Shown one piece after another: positions 48,201 through 57,950 of a stretch of 64,000 nt of DNA. Origin of the DNA: Chrysoperla carnea (Eukaryota > Arthropoda > Insecta > Neuroptera > Chrysopidae); the NCBI RefSeq assembly GCF_905475395.1, contig NC_058338.1, positions 46,597,935 to 46,661,934 on the forward strand. The letters are read 5' to 3'. Made by a program: the position numbers and the translations under genes. The notes below the pieces were generated by a model, which saw only the letters and a program-made list of their open reading frames with translations, did not search any database and was not told where the DNA came from. The first letter of the stretch is position 1. Each line of letters begins with the position of its first letter.

Positions 48201-50720
48201 TTCAATAGCCTTTCATTTATCGAGAAAATTTGCTTAAAAGAAAAAGTTATTTTGCTAAAGAAAATTATGACGTTTTCCAAACATGACTATTCTATAAGAT
48301 AAATACCCATTTTAAAATTCAACTAAAATTCACTATATAGTTTTCAAACAGTGACCTAATGATGATAGATAGTTTCGAAATGCATTCGTTATTCCAAAAA
48401 ATTACCTTAAAAAAAAATTTTATTTTGCTGTAAAAAATTATTGTCAATTTTCGAAAAACACCCGCTAATTTTTTAACAATGTACTTATATTAGATAGGGT
48501 AATCATTGAAAATAGTAGCCAAACGGTGACCAATTCTACCGAAATTGTTTCAATAGCCTTTCATTTATCAAGAAAATTTGCTTAAAAGAAAAAGTTATTT
48601 TGCTAAAGAAAATTATGACGTTTTCCAAACATGACTATTCTATAAGATAAATACCCATTTTAAAATTCAACTAAAATTCACTATATAGTTTTCAAACACT
48701 GATCTAATGGTGCTTAAATGTTTCAATAGCCTTTCATTTATCAAGAAAATTTGCTTAAAAGAAAAAGTTATTTTGCTAAAGAAAATTATGACGTTTTCCA
48801 AACATGACTATTCTATAAGATAAATACCCATTTTAAAATTCAACTAAAATTCACTATATAGTTTTCAAACACTGATCTAATGGTGCTTAAATGTTTCAAT
48901 AGCCTTTCATTTATCGAGAAAATTTGCTTAAAAGAAAAAGTTATTTTGCTAAAGAAAATTATGACGTTTTCCAAACATGGCTATTCTATAAGATAAATAC
49001 CCATTTTAAAATTCAACTAAAATTCACTATATAGTTTTCAAACACTGATCTAATGGTGCTTAAATGTTTCAATAGCCTTTCATTTATCAAGAAAATTTGC
49101 TTAAAAGAAAAAGTTATTTTGCTAAAGAAAATTATGACGTTTTCCAAACATGACTATTCTATAAGATAAATACCCATTTTAAAATTCAACTAAAATTCAC
49201 TATATAGTTTTCAAACACTGATCTAATGGTGCTTAAATGTTTCAATAGCCTTTCATTTATCGAGAAAATTTGCTTAAAAGAAAAAGTTATTTTGCTAAAG
49301 AAAATTATGACGTTTTCCAAACATGACTATTCTATAAGATAAATACCCATTTTAAAATTCAACTAAAATTCACTATATAGTTTTCAAACAGTGACCTAAT
49401 GATGATAGATAGTTTCGAAATGCATTCGTTATTCCAAAAAATTACCTTAAAAAAAAATTTTATTTTGCTGAAAAAAATTATTGTCAATTTTCGAAAAACA
49501 CCCGCTAATTTTTTAACAATGTACTTATATTAGATAGGGTAATCATTGAAAATAGTAGCCAAACGGTGACCAATTCTACCGAAATTGTTTCAATAGCCTT
49601 TCATTTATCAAGAAAATTTGCTTAAAAGAAAAAGTTATTTTGCTAAAGAAAATTATGACGTTTTCCAAACATGACTATTCTATAAGATAAATACCCATTT
49701 TAAAATTCAACTAAAATTCACTATATAGTTTTCAAACACTGATCTAATGGTGCTTAATTGTTTCAATAGCCTTTCATTTATCGAGAAAATTTGCTTAAAA
49801 GAAAAAGTTATTTTGCTAAAGAAAATTATGACGTTTTCCAAACATGACTATTCTATAAGTTAAATACCCATTTTAAAATTCAACTAAAATTCACTATATA
49901 GTTTTCAAACACTGATCTAATGATGCTTAAATGTTTCAATAGCCTTTCATTTATCGAGAAAATTTGCTTAAAAGAAAAAGTTATTTTGCTAAAGAAAATT
50001 ATGACGTTTTCCAAACATGACTATTCTATAAGATAAATACCCATTTTAAAATTCAACTAAAATTCACTATATAGTTTTCAAACACTGATCTAATGGTGCT
50101 TAATTGTTTCAATAGCCTTTCATTTATCGAGATAATTTGCTTAAAAGAAAAAGTTATTTTGCTAAAGAAAATTATGACGTTTTCCAAACATGACTATTCT
50201 ATAAGTTAAATACCCATTTTAAAATTCAACTAAAATTCACTATATAGTTTTCAAACACTGATCTAATGATGCTTAAATGTTTCAATAGCCTTTCATTTAT
50301 CGAGAAAATTTGCTTAAAAGAAAAAGTTATTTTGCTAAAGAAAATTATGACGTTTTCCAAACATGACTATTCTATAAGATAAATACCCATTTTAAAATTC
50401 AACTAAAATTCACTATATAGTTTTCAAACACTGATCTAATGGTGCTTAATTGTTTCAATAGCCTTTCATTTATCGAGAAAATTTGCTTAAAAGAAAAAGT
50501 TATTTTGCTAAAGAAAATTATGACGTTTTCCAAACATGACTATTCTATAAGATAAATACCCATTTTAAAATTCAACTAAAATTCACTATATAGTTTTCAA
50601 ACAGTGACCTAATGATGATAGATAGTTTCGAAATGCATTCGTTATTCCAAAAAATTACCTTAAAAAAAAATTTTATTTTGCAGAAAAAAGTTATCAGTCA
50701 ATTTTCCAAAAAACACCCGC
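45281..50720 (-). repeat. Tandem array of the right arm: 2-, 3-, 6- and 7-monomer periods of ~174 bp
   Basis: The motif cccgctaatttttt marks unit edges at 45,469, 45,832, 46,184, 46,536, 46,887, 47,239, 47,591, 47,942, 48,463, 49,503 and 50,718. The spacings are 363, 352, 352, 351, 352, 352, 351, 521, 1,040 and 1,215 bp. All are close to whole multiples of about 174 bp (2, 3, 6 and 7 monomers). In the outer part, monomers recur exactly every 173 bp, for example 'tgtttcaatagcctttcat' at 48,720, 48,893, 49,066 and 49,239. A diverged partial unit (about 45,350-45,468) sits at the inner edge. The 363-bp edge variant matches the innermost unit of the left arm. Confidence 0.9.
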
Positions 50721-51158
50721 AACGTAAAAAAAACACTCAGAAAATTCGCGAACACAAAAAATTTGTACTCACGCACATTACCATGTCTTTCAAAATTCAA
50801 GAAAATTTTCCAAAAAAAAATTTTTTTCATAAGAAAATTTTCTTACATATTTTCCGAAATTTTCCATATTTTTTTTGTTGAATATCTTATTTTTATTACT
50901 CATTGTTAAACGTTGCTTAAAACTAGCGTAAGCAAAATAAATTTGTTGGTCATAATAATACAAAGAGGATGATTTTCCCAAGATTTTCTTATTAATTTCA
51001 CTTTTTATGGGTAGCTTAATGATACTGGGAGTTGATCTTATAATATAGCGTTCTAAATTATTCCATTCTAAGTCACAAATAATGTTTTTTTTTTATCCTT
51101 TATTTTCTCGACTATTTTTTTTTGGTGGGTATTTTTTAGCGGCCAACTTCAGCTTCAT
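50721..51158 (-). repeat. Foldback outer domain, right arm
   Basis: Mirror of 34,978-35,414, ending in ...GCGGCCAACTTCAGCTTCAT. The 89-codon plus-strand frame at 50,612-50,881 spans the array/outer-domain border and is a Lys-rich by-product. Confidence 0.85.
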
Positions 51159-51167
51159 GCCCATGCG
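51159..51167. repeat. Right 9-bp target-site duplication of the foldback element
   Basis: GCCCATGCG immediately after the right terminus, identical to 34,969-34,977. Confidence 0.85.
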
Positions 51168-51169
51168 TG

Positions 51170-52155
51170 CTTTAAATACATAGATATTCAAATATAAAGT
51201 TTCAATTATAATTTAATTTTTTTAAAATCTGGTCAATACACAAATTCTGTATGGCTACGTATTTTATTTTAAAAGGACCCCGTATTAATCTTATAGAAAT
51301 TTTCTCATATTGTGTTGTTGGATCACCGTGTCCGTTGACTTTTAATCAGGATACCAAGATCTACATAATCATGCAATATGATCTTTGATCCAATACCTAA
51401 TTCTCATAAAATTGAAGCAAGGTCCTCTGGGAATCTTAATAAATGTAAAAATTTATTGAAAATCCATAATCGAATTTTCAGATGAAAGACATGATCATTG
51501 TATTAGTGCAAACTCCAATTTCCTTTTTTAGCTCAAGAACATTTTTATAAATTTCAACTGGTAGATGAATCACGCTGTATATATAAAGAAAAAGAATCTT
51601 AATTACTACTTTTCTTAATTATTGTTTATAATTATCATATTCTATTATTACTAAGAGTTATTAAGAGGCTATTTTTATTAACAATTGAAAAAAATTATGA
51701 TTATTATAAAAATATGTAAACAAAAATTTTAATGTAAAAGTTCACATCGCACAGACTTATAAAGAAAACAAATTAAAAAATTAAATTCACTTTTGCTTTC
51801 TCAGACCATACGTGTAAATTTTGATGAGAAAGTATGTTCTTTCATAATATTGTTATAAAAACTTTCGAACAGCGATTTTCGTTACCCAATATAATTTTAA
51901 CTTTAATTTGCAAACAATAAAATATATGATCTTCATTATTTCCAATAAATTGATAACGTCAAGGAAATTCATTACTAAATGTTTTTTAATCTCATCAAAC
52001 AGGAAGTTAATGATATGATGAGAGTGCAAATAAATGCGTGACATACAAGTGTTTCTTCATCGATACAAATACATCAAACAAAAAATACTTTGAATTCTAA
52101 ATATTTTTCGACCTAGTCTTTCAGCCTTAATGAAAAACTCACTATATTTTCGTCA
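51170..52155. other. AT-rich sequence, nothing recognised
   Basis: The minus-strand 63-codon frame at 51,853-52,044 has no recognisable domain or splice context. Confidence 0.4.
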
Positions 52156-52159
52156 TAAA

Positions 52160-52525
52160 TAGTAAGAGATACTCGCACCATGTGTGAGTTTTTTTGGAGA
52201 CGTTTCTATGGTAACGATACACTACTTTAATTATAGAATTGTATAGATGCATATATAATTGTATGGATTGCATTTATGACTTACATTGAAAATTTAATAT
52301 TGTTGTCTCACAAATTTAAATAAATAATTATGATAATTTACATTTGAAAAATAATATTTGTGCGATTTGATTTCTTATTTTCACATTTTTTAATGCATAA
52401 TTTAAGTTTAATTAAATAATGTTTTTCAATAATTTCAATTTGACATTTTCTATAACATTAACATGTAAAGAATTGCAAATTAGACATAACAGCCTCCTTT
52501 ACCATGACTACGCACACAACGAATA
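52160..52525 (+). repeat. Dispersed repeat family B, copy 4
   Basis: Matches 26,478-26,895 almost block for block: 'ggtaacgatacactacttta', 'attgtatggattgcattta', 'tctataacattaacatgtaa' and 'cgcacacaacgaata'. A short part near the 3' end (the gcgcttccagtg block) is missing. Confidence 0.7.
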
Positions 52526-53653
52526 AGATCACTTTAAGTTATAAAGTTATTCCTTTTTAAAAAGACAACATATTTCGTTCGAAGCAAATTATTTTAATTA
52601 AATGGCTTTTCGAGAAAATATTTTATTATAAAAACATGGTTTCTAGCAAAAGTTATAAAAATTTTTTTTTCCAAATTTGAATGAAAAAAGGCACACAAAA
52701 CTTCCTAAGTAGTTTAAGCTAATGCACAACTCTTAGCATCAGGAAAGATTACTGGTACATTTACAGATCTTCTGTTTCAAATATGCATTTTATCTTGAAC
52801 GTAACATTTTTTTGTGTGAATTTTCGAACCAAACTGATCCTCTTAATATCTGAAAAAAAATTGTTGGTAAAAGGAATATTCAAAATAATATTTAGAGGAC
52901 TATTTGATAAAAAGGGATTGCACGGGGCATGCTAAAAAAATGAATACACATGATTCATCATAAAATATAATAGAAAGTACTACACTTGCCGTTAAAAAAC
53001 AAATCATATACAAATAAAAAAAATTAAGCTCTTCAAAAATACACACAAATTGATACAATTGTTCAATATTTTTTGAATAGATTTAAATTAACAACAAGGC
53101 AACGTAACAGGGCCATAATATATTCTCTAAAATAGTTTTTTTTTTTTTTTGTGGTAATACAAAACAAACCCAACCCTTAATTTTCTATAGTCGTTTAGTT
53201 TTTTTAACAGATGGATTTATTTTTTGTAGGTAATTGTTTGATAGAACTAAAATTTACTGTCCATGAATTGTTGTATTTTGATCGTCCGTACCTATAAATG
53301 TATATGTTTTATTTTATAAGTTGGGTGTGTTCGTATATGAATGACAGTTACATTGAATGTGGATTATTTATAAGGGGTTTCAATTTATAAATTGTTTCCT
53401 TAATCGGTTAAGCTGAAAGATTGAATATACATTTGGTACATTTGTGCGGTGTAATTAAAATTTTCGATGTTTTATTGTTGTAGGCCTACGAAATGCGTAT
53501 TATAAAACCTATTCGAAAACTGAAAATCAGAGTTAATTCGTCTTTTGACATTTTTCTATAAAAATACACGAACCACCTTAACAAAAATTAATAAAATAAA
53601 AATAAGTATTAAATTAAAATAAATAATATATTAATTAATTTTTTTTGTTCCAG

Positions 53654-53698
53654 GTAAATACCAAAAATATTTCAAAGGATTTCTTTTCCAACGTACAG
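53654..53698 (+). CDS. Candidate 45-nt micro-exon, exon 2 of the signal-peptide gene
   Basis: A pyrimidine-rich TTTTTTTTGTTCCAG acceptor precedes it and an ACAG|GTAAAT donor follows. The length is 15 codons and, entered in phase 1 from the exon at 5,824-5,914, it stays open and leaves in phase 1. The joined product adds GKYQKYFKGFLFQRT directly after ...SVDLST, where a mature chain would begin. Strength: two good splice sites and a matching phase. Weakness: 45 nt is short enough for chance, and no following exon was found in the remaining 10 kb. Confidence 0.38.
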
Positions 53699-53699
53699 G

Positions 53700-55530
53700 T
53701 AAATTAACATTTACTCAACTATTCGGAAATTTCAAAAAAAAATCTCCAAAACGGGCTTTGTTCTTGTTTTCTCATTCTTGACAATAGGGTTTTCTTCTAT
53801 ATTTGAAAAAGTACTTCAAAATGTTGATTTTGCTAATAAAAAGCCACCAAAAGTTTATTTCGGAAAAATACACACATTTTCTTGCCAAAAACTTAAATTA
53901 AATTTTAAACCTTTTTTAAACTGTCAAAAACGCGGGCATCCAATTTGGTGACGTAATATCGGTATCATTATACGAAATAACACAGATAAGCTTGACAGAT
54001 ATATTCAAAGACAACTAATTATAATAAATATAAATATTGATTATCTATGGATATATTATACCTAGATGTCTACACTGAACTAACTGATGGTCTATGGTTC
54101 ATACCGATATGACATCACATCAGGGCTTGTCCGCGTTTTAGGTCACGTGATATACAGTTTAAAAATTACGATTTTTAATTTAAAAAAAAAAAGTGCTTTT
54201 ATGAGTCGAAATCAGAATATTTAAGTATATTTTTACATAAATTTTAACTTTTTTCAAGTTTTATAATTTATTTTTCACTACCGAAAGTACCCTATAGTTT
54301 CAAATTCCAATATGAATTATTGTATACTCGTATCATTTTCAAAGTGCAAAAATGGATGCTTAAATAAATGAACCAAATATAATTTAAAGTAAGAAAATTT
54401 TTGTGGATATCACATTCGCTATATCACTATCGGTGTGGACGCCATTCTGTATACTGTATTGAGAGAATAAATAGCATAATACTGCATTGACTCGCCTGAA
54501 GAAAATAAGAGTACTGTAGTTCAAATAAAAATTTACATCCCATATTATAATAATTTCGTTCTCATAAACTTAAAATGTATCTCTCTCACAATTGCATATA
54601 ATATTTACATTAAAAACAAAGATAGATGTATAATAATTGTATTTAAACTTTATGATAACATAACATTGTAAATTGTAACAAAGTTTACTCACTGGTTCAT
54701 ACCTCAGACCTCGGTATATGCAAGTAATGTAGTTAATGCATTATTACTACATTTTTATCGTAATATATGTGATATCGAAATATGTTGTACCCAACAAACT
54801 AACTCACTGTGATGATGCCTCTGTGACTATAATGTTCACAGTTGGTTTATTGTTATCTTTTTTCCTCACTAGTTTCATTAGTTAAGTTTTGCTCTGTTGT
54901 TATTGTAAGTATAGCTGAATCAACGGTAAATAAAACACGGAAGGGGGACGACGACGACATGTTCATTTTTTTTCGTTTGTTGAGTTGAGTGACGGTTTAT
55001 CATTTACCATCAAAATATGTTGTTATTATTTATTTATTTATTTATTATTTATATGCTTTTTTTATTAACTCCTCAAAACACGATGTAGTACATTTCATGT
55101 AATGTCGGTTTTTTTTAACCAGGGTTCTGAAGGTATTTTAACCATATTCGATGTACCCAAAAAAATTTCGAAAATTGTATTTAGTCACGAATACAAACTA
55201 ACAAATTAAATATCAAGGATTAAAAAATTTTAAATTTTTGATTCGTTGTTCGCGTAAAGACTAATTCATCCTAAATTCTGTTAAATTAACGTTCTGAATT
55301 GTTTAATACCTGTTTATAAACAACTCAACTCGAATTCTTTCGATTATCGTTAATTTTTCTGATACTAGCTTTCCAACCCAATCGCGTTTCCTCGTTTTTA
55401 AATAATTATGTGTGGTGAAATTACTTCTAGAGCCGATTAATTACTTTTAAGACCTCAGAAAGAACTCAGAGCCTGCGTAGTATTTGAAAATTATATTTTT
55501 TGAAATTTCGAAAGAGAATTTTGCTATAAT
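53700..55530. other. AT-rich sequence, nothing recognised
   Basis: A (tta/ttta)n simple repeat lies at about 55,020-55,050. A slightly GC-richer patch at 54,690-54,960 (ctcagacctcgg ... acgacgacgacatg) has no open frame. No exon is supported. Confidence 0.4.
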
Positions 55531-55532
55531 AT

Positions 55533-55801
55533 TTTTATACCTTGTATGTATGAAAGATATCAAAGTATATTAAATCTTAACTTTGTAACGCTTAGAAAAA
55601 TACTGATGCTACAAACAAGATGCGATAAATGTCCATAAAATCACAGTAGTCCATGTCCATCTGCCAAATCACTTAGGTAGTCTGTCCACCCGATAACTCA
55701 AGAACAAAAAGAGATCGAGATGCAATTTTTATAGCATGCTGTGCATCAAAAAAGTGACTTTGAATTCGTAAACGAGCAATATAGGTCAATTGGGTCATAT
55801 T
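55533..55801 (+). repeat. Dispersed repeat family A, copy 4
   Basis: 'ttttataccttgtatgtatg', 'aaagatatcaaagtatatt', 'tttgtaacgcttagaaaaat', 'actgatgctac', 'acccgataactcaagaacaa' with 'aaagagatcgag', and 'caattgggtcat' follow the order of 3,577-3,863. Confidence 0.65.
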
Positions 55802-56729
55802 TTAAACTGTAACAGATAGAATAAACGTTTTAATGTAAAAAAAATGGAGATAGAAGATTGACATGTTTTTGTTTTTAAATAAAATGGAAGATATGATATT
55901 TATTGTTTATAAAGGGTATTCAACAACTATAAGTAAATTATTTATTTTCACTTGTTTAAAAATTAACTTTGGATATCTCTACGGAATCCTTATTGAAATT
56001 GTGACGCCACAATAAATAAACTCGAAACAAACCATTTTTTAGTTAAGTATTTTGTCTGAGTGTCTGTCCGTTGATATATTTTGATTATTTCACCAATAAA
56101 AAAAATTTATGCTTACTTTTGATTGTTTTATTGTTTTACATCTCTGATAAATATTTTTTTTTTTTATTTCGGTTTATATTCGATAAAATCAACTTGAACA
56201 ACCAGTGAAATATAAATGTATAAAAGGACCTCACACAAATCGATCCGTTTTACAAATTTCATTGAAGAGAATTGAATTAATTAAAGTCTCTCTGTAAAAT
56301 TAATAATTAATAACTGATTATTATTAATTAAATTCATATTTTTTGAAATAAGTGGGACAACAATTATTACAAAATAAAAAACATTCTTTAATTGTTATTA
56401 AAAAATTTTTCTTTTCATTAAATTGACCAACTTGTTTAACCGTTAACAATGTAATTTTTAAGAAGCGTATCAAGTCAATTTTCATTTAGCAAATTCTTTT
56501 CTCATTGTATTTACTCGTGTAATTGCTCTTTGCGTGCCAAATACCAAAAAATTTCGAAAAATTTTAATGCGTCTGTGGGAACTTGAATTTTAAAATATTT
56601 TCACATGAAAAATCGACAGTTCATAATAGTGAGGCGATTATGATACAAGTAATACCTTAAGCCCTTGAAAAGATTTGTATTGAAAAGTTTAGCTTTTAAA
56701 AGCAGAGTAAAGTAATAAAATAAAATAAC

Positions 56730-57056
56730 TTAAGGTAGTACTATCGGTAATAGACTTTGCATTCAGAATTTAATGAAACTTGGCATAGTTGTCCATTATT
56801 ATATCATAATTAACCAGTTAAATTTTTAGGGGACTTTCAGAGAACTTAAAAAAAGATATTTTCAATATATTTTAACATTGATCGTTATGGGAAATCGCAG
56901 ATTTTATTTTATTTCACAAAACTGGACGTTCACATTTTCAGTTCTCTGAAGGCCCCCTAAAAATTTAACTGGTTAATTATGATATAATAATGGACAGCTA
57001 TGTTAAGTTTCAATAAATTCTAAATGCAAAGTCTATAACCGATAGTACTACCTTAA
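56730..57056. mobile_element. Foldback MITE, 327 bp
   Basis: Starts TTAAGGTAGTACTATCGGT and ends ACCGATAGTACTACCTTAA. Arms of about 115-120 bp are near-perfect inverted repeats with roughly ten mismatches, around a ~90-bp centre. TA (or TTAA) flanks both sides. It shares the AGG...CCT ends with the elements at 1,291 and 24,851 but not their interior. High arm identity suggests recent activity. Confidence 0.85.
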
Positions 57057-57465
57057 GCAAAAACAAAGATCGAATTTTGTTTTAAATTGGTCTTTACAAT
57101 CTGAGAAAAATGTATTTCCTGGTATCTTTTATAAGTATTAGATGTCACAGACTAATATATATTTTATGCTAAGTAGGCGATGATTCACTATCAGAAAATT
57201 AAATTTTATTTTAAGAGTATGCAAATAACTACGGCTTTTTCACAATGAATTATATATGTATACTATAAATTATCGAATTAAACTTATTTAAATAGTATAA
57301 TACTTACCGAATCTATTTGTCCTAAACAGGAAGTTTCTAGTTAAACAAGGACATAATATTAAATCACGAGCAAATGCATAAAAGAGTTTGTAAAAATTTG
57401 AGATGAAATTTTTTTCTTAATTTACCGTTTAATGGGAGATGTTATGATTAATTTTCAATTCCTAT

Positions 57466-57950
57466 ATATTATAAATGCGAAAGTAAGCATGTTTGTTTGT
57501 TTGTTACGCTTTCACGCTGAAACTAGCTAATGGTTTTAATGAAACTGTACAGCAATATAGCTCATACTTCAGAATAACACATGAGGTATAATTAACAAAG
57601 ATATATTATTAAACAAATTTTTTTTAAATTAATTCAATTTGACATTACCATAAATTACAGATTTCTGTAAAAGTAGTCATTTGATATTACCATAAATTAC
57701 AAATTTCTGTAAAAATAGTCAATATAAAATATTTCGTCATCTTTTCTGATATACTCAATGAATAATTACGACTATTATACATTTAAAAAAAAAATAAAAC
57801 AATACATATATTTTACCTGTGTAAAACAATCCTTATCATTATTTCGAGTGTTATAGAAAGGGGATAAGCGAGAGCAATCTTTATCAATTTTTACTTTTAA
57901 ACCCAGCGAAGTGGGTGGGTATCACTCTAGTTCCTTACATAAAAACTAAA
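57466..57950 (-). mobile_element. RTE-like LINE tail or derived repeat, inverted
   Basis: 'atattataaatgcgaaagta' then 'catgtttgtttgtttgttac' and 'gctttcacgctgaaac' at the left, 'gataagcgagagcaa' near 57,861 and 'acccagcgaagtgggtggg' near 57,901. These are hallmark phrases of a repeat family widespread in insects, associated with RTE-type LINE tails. Two copies of 'catt(a)ccataaattaca' at 57,645 and 57,686 form a small internal duplication. No reverse transcriptase frame. Confidence 0.5.

Larger units (their letters stand above)
34978..51158. mobile_element. Giant foldback (FB/MULE-like) transposable element, 16,181 bp
   Basis: The termini are ATGAAGCTGAAGTTGGCCGC at the left and its exact reverse complement at the right. 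The arms are 34,978-42,825 (7,848 bp) and 44,201-51,158 (6,958 bp) around a 1,375-bp loop. Each arm has an outer non-repetitive domain of ~437 bp, a long tandem array and an inner domain of ~1.1 kb; inner ends meet at 'tcact' / 'agtga'. Identical 9-bp direct repeats flank it. Drosophila FB elements share this plan and make 9-bp duplications, as do Mutator-like elements generally. No transposase frame is present, so it is non-autonomous. The ~63-codon frames in the two outer domains (35,155-35,346 plus, 50,790-50,981 minus) are mirror images and AT-driven. Classification beyond 'foldback with 9-bp duplication' is inference. Confidence 0.88.
34704..51169. mobile_element. Possible hAT-like host element split by the foldback insertion
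   Basis: If the foldback and one copy of its 9-bp duplication are removed, the sequence reads CAGGCATGGGCGAG ... TTTGCCCATGCGTG over about 285 bp. That is a terminal inverted repeat of ~12 bp with one or two mismatches, of the kind common in hAT MITEs. The 8-bp flanks do not match well, so this is tentative. It would make the foldback nested in an older element. Confidence 0.3.
5915..53653 (+). other. Candidate giant first intron (~47.7 kb)
   Basis: Bounded by a GTATGT donor at 5,915 and a pyrimidine-rich TTTTTTTTGTTCCAG acceptor ending at 53,653. The joined frame stays open (phase 1 to phase 1). It would enclose the MITEs, LINE tails and the 16-kb foldback element. Other exons could be hidden inside. 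It is only as secure as the two exons that define it. Confidence 0.35.
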
